A stretch of 64,000 bases of DNA. Origin: Metarhizium brunneum (taxonomy: Eukaryota > Ascomycota > Sordariomycetes > Hypocreales > Clavicipitaceae). Position 1 is the first letter of the stretch. Every line of letters starts with the position of its first letter. Positions 62,114 to 64,000 of the stretch are shown in pieces. The stretch covers positions 3,038,001-3,102,000 of the forward strand of contig NC_089426.1 in assembly GCF_013426205.1 (NCBI RefSeq), written 5' to 3'. Under the pieces are notes generated by a model, which searched no databases, had not been told where the DNA came from, and saw only the letters and a program-made list of their open reading frames with translations. A program made the translations under genes and the position numbers.

Positions 62114-62761
62114 GGCTGCTAATCGTATGGGGAAGCGGAATCGTACAAGTGTATAATTTTGGTTTCCAAGAATTCCAGGTAGATTCTTCTCCTGAGAGCC
62201 GTTGCTAGCTCGGGTATGAAGGTTGGCTTGAGCAGCTCGTTGTGCGACAACGAAACCAAGAGTCGAAGAATTCATGACCTCTTATAAAGATGAGGCATGT
62301 CCGACTAGGAGATTTGACAAAATCCTCCCCTCACATAACCCGCATGAACCCTTGTGCACATCGAATGATGTACATGGCTCAAGAGTCGCTCCGGACGGAC
62401 ACGGAATGGGGTCCGGAGGAGCGAGTATGGTTGAATTGCCAAGGTGACGAGACTGGCTTGGATCGTCAAGAAAAACGTGAACTTCGGTATCATCCTCTAT
62501 TTTTGGTTTTCCGAACAATCCTATTCTCGGTCTAGCGTTTGCCCTCGTACCATAGTTGCACGATGCACGCTCTTCTGCGTGCCGAAAGTGACGCCCGCTT
62601 CCACCTCCGGAGCTCCTCGGACGTGGCGTCCTAACCTTGCCAGTGAGCAACTACATGCAGAACATGCAACGATTGAGTAATACAGAGAGGCACATGCAGT
62701 ACATTCAATTCTATCCAAAAAAAAATTACCTTGGAGAGTCATTCCCCCCACGTCAATTCCA
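62114..62761. other. Spacer between P450 and esterase
   Basis: Contains the P450 TATA box (minus strand, 62281-62288) and the 3' flank of the esterase. No gene seen. Confidence 0.55.
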
Positions 62762-64000
62762 TCAGCTAGCTGTGATGGTCCCCTTGAACCAACTCTTCAT
62801 CCTCGACGTTGCATCGCCCGGTTTCCCAAAAATGTTCTCAACAAGTATAAAATCGTGAGCCTCCCTTTCCGACTCATCTAGTCTAATTTGGCAGGTAGCA
62901 TTCCTGCGCCGCAGCAGGCTGACCAGCCTGACGCCCTGATCGTACAGAACTTCATTTTTCCCAACGGTGAGGAAGACCCTAGAAGTAACGTCCCCGATAC
63001 CATCGAGCCAGGCCTCTTCAGTGTCCAGAGGTGTCATGTATGGATTGGCGGCAGAGAGGTCCCCCGCAAGGACATCTGCCTTGTGCGCCTTGATCTGGTC
63101 CTCCCCGTAGAGGGCAAGGCCCAACGTATCCAAGGCCCCCGTGGATATCATGTCATTGCCGTCGTTCCGCTTGACCGAATCGCTGAATACATTGTTGCTC
63201 AGCCAGGGCGACACTAGAAAGACGCCTGCCAGAGGTTCCGAAAGTTGCAACGGACGGATTCCTTCGTGCGGGTGGAGGATGTGGCTCAAGACTTGCATGG
63301 ACAGGTTGCCTCCCGCTGAGTCGCCGCCCATGTAGATGTCTGATGGACTGGTGCCTGAATCGAGAATCGACCCCAGAGCCTCGGTGGCCTGTACTAAAGG
63401 GACGGGGAATCTGCCATCGTTCAAGAGCGTGTACTGGAGACAGCCGACTGCGACCTCGACGCCGGCCTCTCTGCCGGCCAGCACGTAGGCATTCCAGCAC
63501 CAGTCGTAGTGGCCGCGGAGAGCAGGGGCGATGTATCCGCCTCCGTGCAGGAACAGCACAATCTTGCTAGCCTTGCGGCGGTTTCCTATCCACAGGAGCG
63601 AGCCGCCCGTCTGGCCCAGAGGCTGGATGTCGTGGACGAGGCGCTGACGAAGGGCGGGCTCCCTCGTGCGTCCCAGTTTGCTGTTGACCCATGTGTAATA
63701 AGCATCCACGGTAGGCTGCGAGTAAATCTGGATTTCGCGATCATTGAATGAGGTGAAGACGGCATCCACAATGGCGCAGAAGACGTAGTACTTGATGTTG
63801 AACCTGCGCCTGGCGGAGAAGTACACGATTCGCAGAATATACCATGCCATGCGTAAAGGCACTGTCATCCCGACATGTTAACAACATGGGGTCTCATCAA
63901 GTGGAAATGCAAAACATACCGATTGTTGTGGCCTTGGTCAACAGCTTCAGATACTCCCATATTGAAAGCCTTGGCCGCCCATTCTGGTGCGGGTAACTTT
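62762..64000 (-). CDS. HGGG-type alpha/beta hydrolase (steryl acetyl hydrolase-like), 5' end beyond the window
   Basis: Esterase of the hormone-sensitive lipase group. The main exon is 63861-62762. An upstream exon ending at 63920 (donor GTATGT, acceptor CAG at 63862) reads RPRLSIWEYLKLLTKATTI and continues in frame into VPLRMAWYILRIVYFSARRR, so the gene probably begins outside the window. A start at ATG 63868 without that exon is possible but less natural. Motifs: the oxyanion-hole motif FLHGGGYIAPAL; the nucleophile elbow YMGGDSAGGNLS; the late catalytic His in SEREAHDF. The N-terminal hydrophobic stretch suggests an ER-membrane protein, as in yeast Say1, which deacetylates sterol acetates. 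It follows the P450 on the same strand, which may hint at a shared lipid or secondary-metabolite pathway. Confidence 0.88.

Noticed and set aside
62114..62275. Upstream in-frame ATG at 62275 for the CYP7/8-like P450
   Set aside because: It lies only 6-10 nt from the TATA box and so would fall upstream of transcription; the extra 54 residues are not P450-like.

Overview
This window is nuclear DNA of a filamentous ascomycete. Genes carry short GT-AG introns (about 50-300 nt), coding and spacer DNA alternate without operons, and several genes have TATA boxes 100-200 nt upstream of the start. The best pointer to the organism is the gene at 42021-44156, which looks like the Metarhizium adhesin MAD1 (signal peptide, TTP-rich repeats, CFEM domain, GPI signal). 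With it are a CRY-DASH photolyase carrying an RGG tail, a BYS1-domain secreted protein and a yapsin-like protease. I infer Metarhizium or a close clavicipitaceous relative; I could not run a search to confirm this.

Layout. 0-13 kb: 2-methylcitrate dehydratase (-), a GPI-anchored cupredoxin-like protein (+), CRY-DASH (+) and a small hydrophilic protein (-). 13-30 kb: an intact P450 (-), then a stretch rich in gene relics: a metallophosphoesterase, an SRPK-like kinase, a lactose-permease-type transporter and a GH2 beta-galactosidase. Two apparently intact genes lie among them: a four-exon secreted beta/gamma-crystallin-like protein and an eight-exon Zn2Cys6 regulator. The permease and beta-galactosidase relics are divergently arranged, like a fungal lactose-utilisation pair. 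30-35 kb: VMS1/ANKZF1-type peptidyl-tRNA hydrolase, a 157-159 bp minisatellite and a possible small Cys-rich peptide gene. 35-42 kb: mostly spacer with weak ORFs. 42-52 kb: MAD1-like adhesin (+), a peroxisomal (AKL) acyl-CoA/4-coumarate-CoA ligase-like enzyme (-), a BYS1-domain secreted protein (+) and a GPI aspartyl protease (-). 55-64 kb: a fungal hypothetical protein, a bacterial-type peptidyl-arginine/agmatine deiminase family enzyme, a short coiled-coil gene with a 1-nt frameshift, then a CYP7/8-like P450 next to an HGGG-type esterase that runs off the right edge.

Functionally the window mixes housekeeping (propionate detoxification, ribosome quality control, light/DNA repair) with surface and secreted proteins suited to a host- or plant-associated fungus. 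The most unusual observation is a 9-mer, TACTCCGTA/TACGGAGTA. It occurs eight times here, against about 0.5 expected in random sequence. One copy sits in the metallophosphoesterase relic as a clean 10-bp insertion flanked by a CTA duplication: taking it out restores the alignment of the family reading frame. This suggests the motif can arrive as a discrete micro-insertion at TA-containing sites.
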